Source of the DNA: Cytophagales bacterium
GTDB lineage: Bacteria; Bacteroidota; Bacteroidia; Cytophagales; 172606-1
Direction of reading: 5' to 3'
Assembly: GCA_030448185.1 (NCBI GenBank)
Contig: JAUJNL010000004.1
Location: 1-64,000, forward strand
Length of the DNA stretch: 64,000 nt
Of the stretch, positions 29,001 through 39,811 are shown piece by piece; within the stretch, counting starts at the first letter, position 1, and each line of letters opens with the position of its first letter. The position numbers and the translations under genes are program-made. Below the pieces are notes generated by a model. That model was not told the origin of the DNA and did no database searches. It worked only from the letters and a program-made list of their open reading frames with translations.

Positions 29001-29474
29001 TTACCGGGCAACTCTTATTTCCGGCTGATGGGTCACTGGAAAACTGACCGAGCTGGCGATAAAGCACATTTGATGCGCCTGGTGGTGGAGTTCGCAGGCT
29101 TTTCCGGTCATTGAGGCATCCGCAACGGTGACCACCGGGTGCAGGACAACGCTGGTAAAATGACCACTGTCGCCGTGCGTTTCGGTCATGGTCCCTGCCG
29201 CCCGGTCCTGGTAATCTACCACCACTACTCCATTTGTGGCGCAAAGGTGCAGGTACCACAGCATGTGGCAGGCTGACAGCGAAGCCACCAAGAGGTCTTC
29301 CGGATTGTGTTTTGTGCCATCCCCGCGGAAGGCCTGATCCGAAGAACCGGCAATGTCCGGTTTGCCTTCCACGGAGATGGTGTGGCTGCGGTCGTAGCCT
29401 TTGTAGCTGTCCGTCCCTTTGCCCCGGTTGCCAGTCCAGCAAATGGTGGCGTGGTACTGATGTTCAGTTGCCAT
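29001..29474 (-). CDS. OsmC/Ohr-family peroxiredoxin-like protein
   Basis: 157 residues. The reactive cysteine pair of the family appears as Cys69 in LLVASLSACHMLWYLHLC and Cys137 in AHQMCFIASSV. NPEDLLVASLSACH is the classic OsmC helix. The N-terminal half carries the beta-sheet (TISVEGKPDIAGSSDQAFRG). OsmC-type proteins reduce organic hydroperoxides in the cytoplasm with these two cysteines. Monocistronic. The C-terminal tail (THQPEIRVAR) is unremarkable. Confidence 0.88.
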   Translation of the reverse strand: MATEHQYHATICWTGNRGKGTDSYKGYDRSHTISVEGKPDIAGSSDQAFRGDGTKHNPEDLLVASLSACHMLWYLHLCATNGVVVVDYQDRAAGTMTETHGDSGHFTSVVLHPVVTVADASMTGKACELHHQAHQMCFIASSVSFPVTHQPEIRVAR

Positions 29475-29625
29475 TGGTCTTTCCTTTTGAGTGTGCCCGC
29501 CGGTTAAATTTCGTATTCGCAGGGAGAGTGTATGGACCGACCCACCGCCCGGTTGCGGTGAAATAGTCCGGTGAACAGAAATATAAATTTCGTCCCGGCC
29601 TGGTCAGAATAAAAAGCCGTGAAGG

Positions 29626-30024
29626 CTACTGCTGGCCACCGGCCTTGTTGCCGGAGAGTTCGGTGATCATTTCATCCAGTACCTCCTGACTGTAGCCGAT
29701 CCGGCGGGTGTATTCGCGGCACAGCGCGTGCTCCCGCGGGTGCATCTGTCCGTCCTCCAGCATCATCAGCACCATGGTCTGTAGCTCAAGGGTTTTCTGC
29801 ATTCCTTCCTCCGGTATTACAAAGCTGAGTTTATCCAGATTGTCGGCAATGCCCATCGCTTCCTGGGCGGTGATCCCCAGCCGGTTGCCGATACTGATCA
29901 GAATGCTGCTTTCACGCTCTTCGATCTGGCCGTCGGCCGCCGCCAGCAGAATCAGGTTCTGGTAAAAGGAAAGTTTTTTATGTGGCGTACCCAGTACGTT
30001 TTCAAGCGATTGTGGCTCCTGCAT
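29626..30024 (-). CDS. TerB-like helical protein
   Basis: 132 residues from the ATG at 30024 (MQEPQSLENVLG). An upstream ATG at 30072 is less likely. Two TerB-type helical repeats, each with an acidic site: LILLAAADGQIEERESSILI and MVLMMLEDGQMHPREHALC. The loops D-G-Q-I/M-x-x-E resemble the metal-binding loops of TerB. Same broad family as 17031-17384. Function unknown. Confidence 0.7.
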   Translation of the reverse strand: MQEPQSLENVLGTPHKKLSFYQNLILLAAADGQIEERESSILISIGNRLGITAQEAMGIADNLDKLSFVIPEEGMQKTLELQTMVLMMLEDGQMHPREHALCREYTRRIGYSQEVLDEMITELSGNKAGGQQ

Positions 30025-30138
30025 AGTGGTTTGAATTACAGTTAAAAATTGCCTTCCGGGTGGTTTCTTCAACGCTGCAGAAGCCGGAAGGTTGTTATTT
30101 ACCGCCTGCCTGAAATTCAGGAGGAACGGCTTTACAGC

Positions 30139-30181
30139 AAAAAGAGGATATAAACACCCGCGGGTGAATCTATCCTCTTTT
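30139..30181 (-). terminator. Hairpin terminator
   Basis: AAAAGAGGATA and TATCCTCTTTT form an 11-bp stem, with an inner CACCCGCGGGTG palindrome as the loop. A-run and T-run on either side make it usable from both directions. It is the likely terminator of the minus-strand 30503-30865 gene. Confidence 0.7.
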
Positions 30182-30302
30182 GGTAAATTTTTACTGCGGA
30201 CCAGCGGACTTAACTACCCGACCGGAATTTAATCATGCATTGCAACCTCTCACAGACAGCAGGTAGTCCTACCCATTCAAAATTCAAAATTTATAATTCA
30301 AA

Positions 30303-30493
30303 ATGGTTTTCTTACTTACTCCTCCGGAAAGGAATAAACACCGGCCGCCCGGTGAGTCAGACCTGTCTGCACATTCTGTGGCTCATTCTAAATTTATTAT
30401 TTATAATTCATATTGGTTTTGTTTCTTACTCCTCCGGAAAGGAATAAACCGCGGCCGCCCGGTGAGTCAGACCTGTCTGCACATTCTGTGGCT
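30303..30493 (+). repeat. Direct repeat pair, about 81 bp with 110-bp period
   Basis: Copy 1 at 30303-30383 and copy 2 at 30413-30493 share CTCCTCCGGAAAGGAATAAA, then CGGCCGCCCGGTGAGTCAGA and the following 24 bases, with only a few differences. The spacer between copies is AT-rich (TTTATTATTTATAATTCA). No gene is supported in 30073-30502. Confidence 0.8.
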
Positions 30494-30502
30494 GTTGGCT
30501 GC

Positions 30503-30865
30503 TTATTTGCGGGGCTTCAGCTCTTCCTCCTTCACCAATGCCAGCTCGTGGCCGGAAACGGACCGGATTGAGTACCGGTACATCTGGTCGTAGGTGGATT
30601 TGAATACCTTCGTAATCACTGACTCGCCGAAGCCTGCGCCCTGGTACTGGGCAGGTATTGGTTTTAAGGCCACTTTGGTGCCAACGGCATATTTTGCCTG
30701 CCCTTTTTCCGCTTCGGATTTGGCAGATTTTGCCCCGGAAGTTCTTTTCATTTTTTCGCCCGGCTCATTTTCATTGTAAATATCGGCTTTTTTCACCCGT
30801 TTTGCCGGTATGATCCGGATGGTTTTGCCTTCATGAACGTAGGTTTTTTCTTCTTCTTTTTTCAT
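30503..30865 (-). CDS. Small basic hypothetical protein, 120 residues
   Basis: Start chosen at the ATG at 30865 (MKKEEEKTYVHEGKTIR). The frame extends further upstream to 31081, but that part has no plausible start context. Highly charged, with a Lys/Ser/Glu-rich disordered middle (KMKRTSGAKSAKSEAEKG). The ordered C-terminal half (AKYAVGTKVALKPIPAQYQG, SIRSVSGHELALVKEEEL) could be a small SH3-like beta barrel. No function proposed. Confidence 0.6.
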   Translation of the reverse strand: MKKEEEKTYVHEGKTIRIIPAKRVKKADIYNENEPGEKMKRTSGAKSAKSEAEKGQAKYAVGTKVALKPIPAQYQGAGFGESVITKVFKSTYDQMYRYSIRSVSGHELALVKEEELKPRK

Positions 30866-31225
30866 AAATCTGCTTGCAGGTATGCCGTAAATCCGGCGAA
30901 AAACAGTGAATTGATAAATAAGCCCGTGTTCTGCTGCCTGAGTGCGCTGATCTGCCCCATCCGGAACCTGATCAGGCAAAGCTACCTCCATTTGGCTAGA
31001 CAGCAGCAGTAGCCCCGAAAGATTTCTTACACCATCCGCAGTTTTCCGGTCGGTTTTGCCAAAATCAGGCAGACGGCCCATTGTCTTTCACTACTGGAAG
31101 GCCATGTCCGGTAAATATTCACCTCTGATCCTGCCCGGACTATCGCGCAGTATCCTGCCTTATACGCAATCAGGCAATTGTGTTACGCATTTTTGTTTAT
31201 CCGCACCAGAAGCCAGGGCAGGCCC

Positions 31226-31678
31226 TTACTCAACCGGCACAAATTCCATTGAAATGGAATTCACGCAGTGCCGGGTGTTTTTTGCCGTAAAGCCTTCACC
31301 CTCAAATACGTGTCCAAGGTGAGCCTCGCAGTTGGCACAGACAATTTCGGTCCGGCGTCCGTCGGCATCCGTCACCCGGTTTACGGCACCCCTGATCTCG
31401 TCGTCGAAGCTGGGCCAGCCGCAGTGGGAATCAAACTTGTCGGTTGAGCGGTACAACGGGGCGTTGCACCTTTTGCAGATATAGGTACCCGGCTCCTTGT
31501 GGTTATAGAATTTACCGGTAAACGGGGCTTCCGTTCCTTTGTGAAGCAGAACCCTTTCTTCAGCCGGGGTAAGCTTATTGTAGTTTTGAGTTTTTTCTTC
31601 TTTATTCATATTGTTCTGGGAGCAGGCGGTTGTTGTAATCAGCAGGAACAGAGGAAGGGATAAAAGGATGACTTTCAT
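31226..31678 (-). CDS. msrB: Peptide-methionine (R)-S-oxide reductase, lipoprotein form (MsrB)
   Basis: 150 residues from the ATG at 31678. The signal peptide ends in a lipobox-like LLITTTAC-S (Cys19), so it is probably a membrane-anchored periplasmic form. Zinc ligands are Cys68, Cys71, Cys114 and Cys117 ([26 protein letters not shown]). Cys86 lies in SHCGWPSF. The catalytic nucleophile is Cys138 in [11 protein letters not shown]. It reduces methionine-R-sulfoxide in oxidised proteins using thioredoxin-type reductants. The longer upstream frame to 31864 is not needed. Confidence 0.92.
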   Translation of the reverse strand: MKVILLSLPLFLLITTTACSQNNMNKEEKTQNYNKLTPAEERVLLHKGTEAPFTGKFYNHKEPGTYICKRCNAPLYRSTDKFDSHCGWPSFDDEIRGAVNRVTDADGRRTEIVCANCEAHLGHVFEGEGFTAKNTRHCVNSISMEFVPVE

Positions 31679-31869
31679 ATATTGATCAACACATATGACT
31701 CCCAAAAAATTCCTGCGGGCAGCGCCGCGTAACAGCCTCTCTTCCGGCCTGCCCCGGTGGTCAGAAATTGTGTCAAACCGGTAGTCCCCTGTCAAGGGCT
31801 GGCTTCCTTCAGGTATCCGGCTCAGCTTATGGAATGGAGGAATTGGAATGGAGGAATCGGGCAATCAAC

Positions 31870-32190
31870 TTACTTACGGGCCGTGTGCAGCACCTGTTGC
31901 AGCAGGTGGCACGCCTGCGAACGGGCCTGAATAAAGCGTCCTGTCCGGCTGATCTTGTCGCCGGTCTGCCAGTATTTATTCAGAAAGGTAAGTACTTCCA
32001 TTTCCAGTCCCCGTTTACTTGCCTTGGTCCGGATGCGGAGCAGGTCATCTCCCTTTTCTTCCATTCCCTGCAACACCACAATAGATTCTTTGGTCAGCCG
32101 TTCCAGTTCCCGGGCTCCGGTTTCGCTGACCGTTAAATTCTGTATCTGATCAAAAAGGGACTGAAGTTCTTTTATAGGTAAGGCTGGCAT
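31870..32190 (-). CDS. Hypothetical helical protein, 106 residues
   Basis: Start at the ATG at 32190 (MPALPIKELQSLFDQIQ). Predicted to be almost entirely alpha-helical (ARELERLTKESIVVLQGMEE, LRIRTKASKRGLEMEVLTFL), ending HLLQQVLHTARK. No signal peptide or membrane helix. Not recognised. It lies about 190 bp upstream of msrB on the same strand, so co-transcription is possible. Confidence 0.55.
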   Translation of the reverse strand: MPALPIKELQSLFDQIQNLTVSETGARELERLTKESIVVLQGMEEKGDDLLRIRTKASKRGLEMEVLTFLNKYWQTGDKISRTGRFIQARSQACHLLQQVLHTARK

Positions 32191-32512
32191 AAATCTGAAG
32201 GCGGAATTTATCACGGGGCAGAGAGCCCCCCGGTGGGCAATATTACGAAAGCCTGACCGAACCAGGCTTAGGGAATGAATTCTTTTTTGGGTGAAGTTTG
32301 GGGGAGAGCCAGCGGATCACGCCCTCCGGAAATTCTAATTTTTCTGACCGGAAACCAGTTACTCCCTTCTGAACCCTGGCGTTCCTTTCCGGCAAAATAA
32401 ACGGCCCTCCGGAGGAGTGACACATTTTCGGAGGGGGAGAAAAGTCTGGCTCAAAAAGAGTAACTTTATTGCGGTCTTTTTATCAACCGGCAAACCCCGC
32501 TTACTCCTTCCC

Positions 32513-33293
32513 ATGACTGCGCCCAAAACCCCGTTGTTTTATTTGCTGCCGCTCCTGGTGGTATTGACCAGTTTCTCCCGGTCAGCCGCCCAGCCGAAGA
32601 CGCCCTTCTTTCCGGACCGCACCGGCGTGGTCTCCTACACGTTCCGGGAAAGTTTTAAAAACGATGTGCCTGGCACCCTTGACAAGATAAAGGCCCTGGG
32701 CCTGACCAACATTGAATTTTCCAACCTTTTCGGCAAAACGCCGCAGGAGCTGAAAGCGCTGCTCGACGAACGGGGCATGGTGTGTACTTCCTACGGCACC
32801 GGCTACAACGAACTGGTCAGCAAAACCGATGAGGTGGCGCAGATTGCCCGGACCCTGGGCGCCAGGTATGTCCGCGTGGCGTGGATTCCGCACCAGGCAC
32901 CGTTTACCCTGGAACAAGCCCGGAAGGCAGTGGCTGATTTTAACCGGGCCGGAGCCACCCTGCGCGGGCAAGGGCTGACCTTCTGCTACCATAACCACGG
33001 CTTTGAGTTCCAGCCGCACGGCCGGGGCACCCTGTTTGATTACATCGTGCAGAATACAAATCCTCAGGACGTCAGTTTCGAGATGGACATTTTGTGGGTG
33101 GCCCACCCCGGTCAGGACCCGGTGAAGCTGCTCAGGAAATACCCCACCCGCTTTAAGCTGATGCACGTAAAAGACCTGAAGCATTGAATATTTTTACATT
33201 GAAGACGAAAGCCCGTCCGTAGATACCCAGGTACCCCGGAGCATTGCCTGCCTGAAGTCGCTGGCGCAGAAAGAAATAAGCCTGCGGCTTTGA
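32513..33293 (+). pseudogene. Secreted sugar phosphate isomerase/epimerase (TIM barrel), internal deletion
   Basis: Start at the ATG at 32513. Signal peptide (LPLLVVLTSFSRSAAQ), then an AP endonuclease 2/xylose-isomerase-like barrel: TGVVSYTFRESFKNDVPGTL, LTNIEFSNLFGKTP, LTFCYHNHGFEFQP and VSFEMDILWVAHPGQDP. The frame stops at 33187 after MHVKDLKH. One base further on another frame supplies the normal C-terminus (IEYFYIEDESPSVDTQVP), stopping at 33293. About 30-40 residues that usually lie between those motifs are missing, so a deletion with frameshift has removed part of the barrel. The intact family acts on sugars or polyols in the periplasm. Confidence 0.78.
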
Positions 33294-33456
33294 CCCATTC
33301 TTCATAGGCGGCCTTCCTGCCACTACCTTCTGTTCAAGCAGTTGCTCAACCACGCAATGGAAGTAATCCGGCCATGTTATGGGATAAAATTCAGCTTTTC
33401 TGCCCCTGTTGCGTTGAAAGAAGGGCAGATGGCCTGCATGCCCTGCCCATATCAAG

Positions 33457-36400
33457 ATGAAACAATCTGCCATACTCCCGGAAGCAGTACTGAAAGCTTT
33501 TGAAACAGTACCCGACCTGTATTTGATTCTTTCCCCGGATCTGATTATTCTCACCGCTTCGGATGCCTATCTTAAAGCTACGCTTACTACCCGGGAAACG
33601 ATCAGGGGGAAGTACCTGTTTGAGGCATTTCCCGATAATCCGGCCACTCCTGCGGCCCGTGCTACTGGCAACCTGCACGCCTCCCTCCGGCAGGTAATCT
33701 CGACGAAAGAGCCGCACCAGATGGCCTTGCAACACTATGACGTGCCGCTGCCATCAGCAACGGGGCGAGGGTTTGCCGAGAAATACTGGCTGCCGCTCAA
33801 ATACCCCGTACTTGACGGGGAAGGTCAGGTGCACTACCTCATTCACAAGGTGGAGGAAGTAACCCGGCAGCAGCAGACGGAGGCGGACTTAAGGGAAGAA
33901 CACCGCCGCCTGAAGGAAGCCCAGGCCATCGGGCATATCGGTTCATTTGAGTGGACGCCGGGAACCCGGACCGTCAGCTGGTCGGATGAACTCTACCGCA
34001 TCAACGGCCTGGAGCCGCAAAGTAAAGTCCTCACGCTGGAGGAAACCGATCAGTTTATCCATCCTGATGACCTGCCGGCCCTGCAGGTGGTTAAGCAACA
34101 ATCCTTGCAAAGGCCGGCTCCTTCCGTCATCAGCACCGCATTATCCGGGCAGATGGGGTAGTGCGATGGGTGAATCACGCCTTTGAAAGCCTGCCCGACC
34201 AGGCGGGCAAAGTAGTCCGCATCCGGGGCGTCATACAGGACATCACTGACTATAAACAGGCACAGCTAACAGTAAAGCAAAAACAGCAGCTCCTTGAGGC
34301 GACAATGGACAGCTCCCCGGATATGATCCAGGTGTTTGAAGCCCTGCGCAATGAGAGCGGCGAAATTGTTGACTTTATCTGGATCGTGAACAATCATGCC
34401 TCCCAAAAAATCTATGGGGACGTGATCGGCAAAAGCCTGCTCCAGTTAAACCCCGGCGTGAAGCAGGAAGGCATTTTTGACGCTTTCCGGCAGGTGGTGG
34501 AAACCGGCATTCCCGATGTTTCCGAAAGGCATTATGTACACGAACAATTTAAAGGCTGGTTTTCAGCAATCGGTAGTGAAGTTGAATGATGGGGTAGTGA
34601 CTACCACTACTGACATAACGGGTCGCAAAACTGCCGGGCAGCAGTTGCTCCGGGCGAAGGAAGAACTGGCCAGGCGGGCTACGAAAAAATACCTTGAGCT
34701 GCTGGAGTCCATTGAGCAGGGCTTCTGCACCATCAGTGTCAAGTATAGACCTGCGGCGAAATAAACCGCTGATAATCAACGATATAAATCAATAGATTTC
34801 TACTCAAACACGTGATTTGCAGTATCATTTCTAATAAATATGCACCCGCATTTATCTTAACTTGCTGTTTTACAGGGATTTATTTCGCCGCAGGTCTTAT
34901 GATGAGAAAGACAAGCCCATCGACTACCAATTTCTGGAAGTAAGCCCTTCGTTCGAGCATCAGACCGGTATCAAAGACGGGGCCGGCCGGTGGATGCGGG
35001 AGATTGCCCCTGACCAGGACGCGTTCTGGTTTGAAACCTACGGCCGGATTGCCAAGGACCGGAAAGGGGAGCGATTTGAATACTTTTCCACCCCGCTGGC
35101 CCGCTGGTGGAGTGTGTATGCCTTCCCCATCGATGCGCCCGAACAGCGGCGAATCGGTGTGCTGTTCAACGACATTACTGAACGCAAAACACGGGAACAG
35201 CAACAAGCATTCCTGCTCCAATTTTCTGATACGCTACGGACGGATTCGAACGTTGATGCGGTAGCAAACCGTTCACTGCAAATGCTTTCTGAGCATCTAA
35301 GGCTCGACCGCTGTTACGTCGGAGTTTACCAACTCGCCGATGACCACGGCGAGTTCCCCTATCAGGTAGGAAACGACCGGGTGCCGCCAATGCCAGACTC
35401 CGTTCGCCTGTCCGATTTCCCGGATGCTTTGCAGGTTGCCTTTCACCGGACGCTGGTGATTGAAGACGTAGCGAAGGCAGAAGGACTGACCGATACAGAT
35501 AGAAAAAACCTCGGCGCTCTTGGCCTGTGTGCTCTTGTAGCCGCAAGCTTGCGCAGTGGTGAGGCCAATCCTTTATGGTCAATCGTCGCCGTCTCGGCGA
35601 GTCCCCGCCACTGGACGTTAAGTGAGATCAAATTGATAGAAGAAGTGACCGAACGCACCTGGGCTGCCATAGAAAGAGTGAAAGCCGATGAAACATTACG
35701 CAAGTCCGAAGAGCAGTTCCGCCGGGCGCTTAAAGAGGCGCCCATTCCCGTGATCATGCACGCCCAAGATGGCCAGGTGCTCCAGATCAGCCGCACCTGG
35801 ACCGAACCCACGGGTTACTTGCCCGAAGAGGTACCTACCTTTGACGGCTGGCTCGCGGAGGCCTACGGCGAAGGGGCCGACTCGGTTCGCCGCCACATGC
35901 AGGCGTTGTTTCGGGGCCAGGCGCGTACGATGAACATTGATTTTCCGGTCCTTACCCGCTACAACGGGCTTCGGCACTGGAGCTTCAGCGCCTCCTCGCC
36001 GGGCACGCTCAGCGACGGCCGCCGCTTCATCGTGGGCATGGCCGTCGACATCACCGAACGCAAGCAGGCTCAGGAGCAGCTCCAGGCATTTAACCAGCGC
36101 CTGGAAAGGCAGGTGACCGAGCGGACACAGGCCCTCAAAGAGAGCCACGATTTGCTGCAATCGGTTTTTGACACCACCCTGTTCAGCATGGTCGTTGTCA
36201 AAGCCCGGCGGGACGAAGGAGGAGCCATTACTGACTTCGGCATCCAGGTAGTCAATCGGCAACTTGTAAAGCTGACGGGCCGCACCGACCTGGTGGGTAA
36301 TTTATTGGGGGAGCTCTACCCGGGCATCAGAGAGAAGGGCTTGTTTGCCCTGATGCTACAGGTGATAGAGACGGGTGAGCCCGCCCAAACCGAGTACTAC

Positions 36401-37567
36401 TACGGGCACGAGGGCTTTGACGCCTGGTTTACGTCCACGTTTGTGAAAATGGATGACGGCTTGCTGGTCACTAACCTGGACATTACCGCCCGCAAAGAGG
36501 CCGAAATGGAAAACGAAAAACACCTCCAGATCTTGAAGCAATCCGAAGAGGTAGCCCACATGGGCAGCTGGGCCTACGACATGGGCAGCGGGCAATTTAC
36601 CTAGAGCGAAGGCATGTACCACCTGTTCGGACTGCCCAAAGGCAGTCCGATAGGTCCGGGTATCTACCTGGATTACGTTATCGAAGAAGACCGGCCCGTG
36701 GCCGAAAAAATCGTACGCCATTTGCAGGAAAGCCCGCACCCGCTGGAAGAAACCTTGCGCATTGCCGTTGACGGCAAGAAACTTACCCTCAAGATTAAAG
36801 CCATTGTCATGCCGGGCGAGCAGGGGCAGCCCTTGAAGGTGCTGGGCGTGGACCTGGACATCAGTGAACTCAAACGCCTGGAGGGGGAAAACCTCCACAT
36901 GCGCCTGTAGCAGCAACAAGCCTTACTGAATGCCATTCTGGAGGCCCAGGAAGAAGAACGAAGAAGAATATCCGAATCGCTCCACAACGGGGTGGGCCAG
37001 CTTCTCTACGCCACCAAGCTCAACCTGGCCGGGGTGAACCTGGATGCGCTCCCGGCCCGCAAGCCGCAGGTGGAAGCATCACTCCAAAAAACGGATGCCT
37101 TGCTTACTGAGGCCATCGTGGAGACCCGGCGGGTCTCCCACGAACTGGTGCCCGTGCTGCTCAAGGACTTTGGCTTCCAGAAAGCCATCGGGGAGTTCTG
37201 TAGCCGCTTTCAGGGAACCGGCATCCGGATTGATTGCCACTGCTTCCCGGAACGCTTGCCGCTGCCGCTGGAAACGGCTCTTTACCGCATGGCCCAGGAA
37301 CTGGTCAACAACATCGTCAGGCATTCGGGGGCCACCCGGGGCCGGTTAGAGATAATCCGGGATAAGGATATTGTCTACCTGGAAGCCCAGGACAATGGCA
37401 AAGGTATAGCCCTGGAGGCGCAGCGGGGTCAGAAGCCGGGCAAGGGCATTGGCCTGAGTACGATCCGGGACCGGGCCGAGTTACTGGGAGGCAGCGTAGA
37501 GATTGACTCCACTCCGGAGAAAGACACTTTGGTTACCATCTGTCTGCCGCTCAGGAAAGGCACATAA
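33457..37567 (+). pseudogene. Multi-PAS/GAF histidine kinase (NarX-type core), multiply broken
   Basis: About 1370 codons. PAS domains at the N-terminus and from 33900, a PAS repeat with MDSSPDMIQVFEALRNE, a GAF-like domain (about 35220-35690, VANRSLQMLSEHLRLDR), more PAS domains, then HisKA_3 (RRRISESLHNGVGQ) and HATPase_c (NIVRHSG, AQDNGKGI, GIGLSTIRDRAELLGG). Lesions: a frameshift near 34120, one extra T near 34563, a 151-bp MITE at 34747-34897, an amber codon replacing Trp in FTWSEGMY (36602-36604), and an amber codon replacing Gln after NLHMRL (36908-36910). A downstream paralog (41774-46964) shows what the intact tail looks like. Confidence 0.85.
34747..34897. mobile_element. 151-bp MITE with 19-bp perfect terminal inverted repeats
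   Basis: Ends are AGACCTGCGGCGAAATAAA (34747-34765) and its exact complement (34879-34897). Flanks carry a 3-bp duplication TAT (34744-34746 and 34898-34900). Removing the element plus one TAT restores the kinase frame as VKYDEKDKPIDYQFLE. The interior is AT-rich, with stops in every frame and no ORF. No autonomous partner with these ends is visible in the window. Confidence 0.85.
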
Positions 37568-37749
37568 AGGGCTCCCAGACCGGGTCATTGCGGGCAATAA
37601 CAATCCGGGGTTGTCAGGGGCATGCCGTAGGCTTTAAAATAAAGCGTATTGTTCAGTGCCATTTGTCCGTAGCCATAAGTGAGCTTGCCGCCGTTGGGGC
37701 GAAGGCCCGCCCTGCCGCATCAGAGGCAGGAACCATTCTGTCAACGGGA

Positions 37750-37983
37750 CTCTGAAAGCAGGAGAAAAGTGCTTCTTGCCGATGACCACCCGCTGGTGAG
37801 GGAAGCCCTGGCTCCGGGGCCGGGTAATTCAGGTATCCGGGTTGAACCGGCAGGACAAGCCGCTTGCGGAGAAGAAGCCCTCCGGTTACCCGCCCACCGC
37901 AGGCGGAGGTGGTCTTACCCGGCGTGAGCATGCCGGGAATGAATGGCCGGGAGACGGTCCGTGCCATCGCTGCCGCTGAATGA
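37750..37983 (+). pseudogene. LuxR/NarL-type response regulator receiver, fragment
   Basis: Reads KVLLADDHPLVREAL, then a degenerate middle. Near 37909 a shifted frame reads AEVVLPGVSMPGMNGRETVR, where the phosphoacceptor Asp of LLD-x-SMPGMNG has become Gly. No helix-turn-helix part follows. It sits about 180 bp after the broken kinase in the usual place of its partner regulator. Confidence 0.7.
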
Positions 37984-38353
37984 AAAACTGGAGCCTACCG
38001 CTAAGGCGGCCAGATTGGGAAGCGGTACCTGGAAGCCGGATGGCTGCCCCATAGACGGAGGCAACCTTTCGGTAGATGCCCGGGGAAAAGTAACGACTGC
38101 CTGAATGCGGGAAGGAAAAGTATTCGTATCCCGCCCGGCAGAACCTGAGCGGTTGATCGCTCCCGGCCGCAATCCCGTAGCGACTACCTATCATAATGGA
38201 CGAATGGTCGTATGGAACACACGGGAGAAGGTGCTTCTACTGACCAATACGGCCGAAAAGCCCATCTCTATGGGCAATGGCAGCTACCCGCAGGTGTCGC
38301 TGAATGGGGACGGTACCCGTGTGATGGCTTGCTGGGAAGGAAATAAAGGATAA
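37984..38353 (+). pseudogene. C-terminal fragment of a BNR/sialidase-like secreted protein
   Basis: Starts without a gene head. It reads GSGTWKPDGCPIDGGNLSVD, an in-frame TGA (38102-38104) where Trp is expected, then REGKVFVSRPAEPERLIAPG and MGNGSYPQVSLNGDGTRVMA to the stop at 38353. The pattern resembles the C-terminus of Bacteroidota exo-alpha-sialidase-like proteins with Asp-box repeats. Identification is by pattern memory, so moderate at best. Confidence 0.5.
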
Positions 38354-39269
38354 ATTGTATATAAATCGCTATTGATGCGAATAACGGGCTAAAATGAACA
38401 AGCGGCTTTCCAGGATCTGTTTTATCGTTTCGGACAAAACACTACAGAAATGGACTGGAAAGACCGCCTGATAAGTTTATACTTTCATGTTTGTGACGCT
38501 TTTAAAGCAGGAGTAGTGCAGCATACCCAAAGACATAGTATGGGGTTCGCCGGTAAAAGTGGAGGAAGGGAAAAGAGTATATTCCACGCTCTAACCCACT
38601 TTGGGACTCCTATCCTAAAATATAGGTTAAGAACAGAGCATACTCTATCTATCAAAAACCGTTACACAAAAGGTTCCAGTACTGAGAGGAAGTGAGAAGT
38701 CCTGCTTCTTTCTGTCCCCGGCCGGGATGCGTCTCAGAATGGGTGCTTATTTTCTTCCTTTCAGCCAGATCTTGCTGGTGTTGCTCGACGATCTGACGGG
38801 CAATGTAAAGTCTAATCGGTAGTAGACTCTAAGGCCATTGCTCAAACAGATCTGCAATTCGGTAGGAATGCCCATCCCGTAATTAACCGGACGTACAGCC
38901 CGCTTGCTCAAGTAAGCGGAGATGAATCTTTCCCTAGCAAAGGAAAACTTAATCGCGTTGGGAAAGCAAATTATCTTCCGGGTGAACTTAAGGCAGTGGA
39001 TAGAAGCTACTACGGGAGCCTCAGGAAAGGTATATTCCAGGTCTACTTCTTTCTCTTGGGCTCGCCAGGGTTCCAGTGCCAGAAAGGCTTGCATTGCGGT
39101 GTCTTCCTTGAGCAGGGCCTGGTAGATGATTCAAGTCCCAACCATATAGGTTTTATCACACAAGCCCTGAATCAGGCTCAGCAGGGTTTCTCTCTCCCTT
39201 GGTCGGGTTCCTGCCCCGCTTGCTCTACTTAAGCCTTTAATGTTTGCCTTTAGTCATGGGTACCAGGTG
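38354..39269. other. Degenerate region, two unassigned open frames
   Basis: A plus-strand frame (38450-38695, MDWKDRLISLYFHVCDAF) resembles the N-terminus of a transposase but degenerates at once. A minus-strand frame (38747-39094, starting MQAFLALEPWRAQEKEVDLE) is followed by nothing recognisable; the frame upstream of it contains LLSLIQGLCDKTYMVG and a stop. I cannot assign either. The whole stretch looks like decayed mobile or fragmentary DNA. Confidence 0.45.
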
Positions 39270-39793
39270 ATCTGCTGGGCTTATAGAGCGGAGCTTTTGC
39301 TCCAGGCGTTTTGCTCATTGATATCCTCAAGGATCGTATACCCTAAGGTGATGCCTTGGTCCTCAAGAGAATGGAAGTAACCCGGCAATGGAACGAGGAA
39401 CCATCTCTTCTAACTAGACACGTATCCAGGCTAAGGGAGGGGATCTTCTCGCTCCAAGAGCTTTTGTTGCAATAGTTGCCAGTCGGCTTTACAATCTGGA
39501 TGAGAGTAATCCATAATCAGGCTGCCCAGGATCTCTTCCTTAGTTGGTAGGCCATCAAGCAACTTACCGCCGCCCTTCAAAAACGCTGCGGAACCGATCT
39601 TGCTGCTCCGCTAAGCCGTCCATATTCGTATGTAGCTGCTCACTTGCTTTTGTCGCGTTTTCGGATTGCAAGTGTTGCTTTCCTGCGCTAGTTGGGCGTT
39701 CTGCTGGGCATATTGCCCTCCATTTTCACTTCTATACTCATTATTGATCATCACAGGGAGGTTTACGAAAAACGTTGCTGGATCTACTACCAT
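39270..39793 (-). pseudogene. PAS histidine kinase N-terminal fragment, decayed
   Basis: On the minus strand, pieces in shifting frames read YAQQNAQLAQES, ATKASEQLHTNMDGLAEQQD, RFRSVFEG, EEILGSLIMDYSHPDCKADW, HCRVTSI and LGYTILEDI. They line up with the intact PAS segment of the kinase at 53845-54506 (IIEYSHPDYVAPWRELQ, LGYTILEDISL). Multiple frameshifts and stops; the kinase core is absent. Confidence 0.7.
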
Positions 39794-39811
39794 AAGAAAG
39801 ACTAATCGGCT

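Noticed and set aside
34747-34897. Intron or retroelement inside the kinase gene
   Set aside because: Too short for a group I or II intron. Perfect inverted ends and a TAT duplication indicate a DNA transposition product.
38450-38695. 81-codon frame as a real transposase gene
   Set aside because: Only the first 20 residues resemble a transposase head. The rest is low-quality sequence with no catalytic motif.
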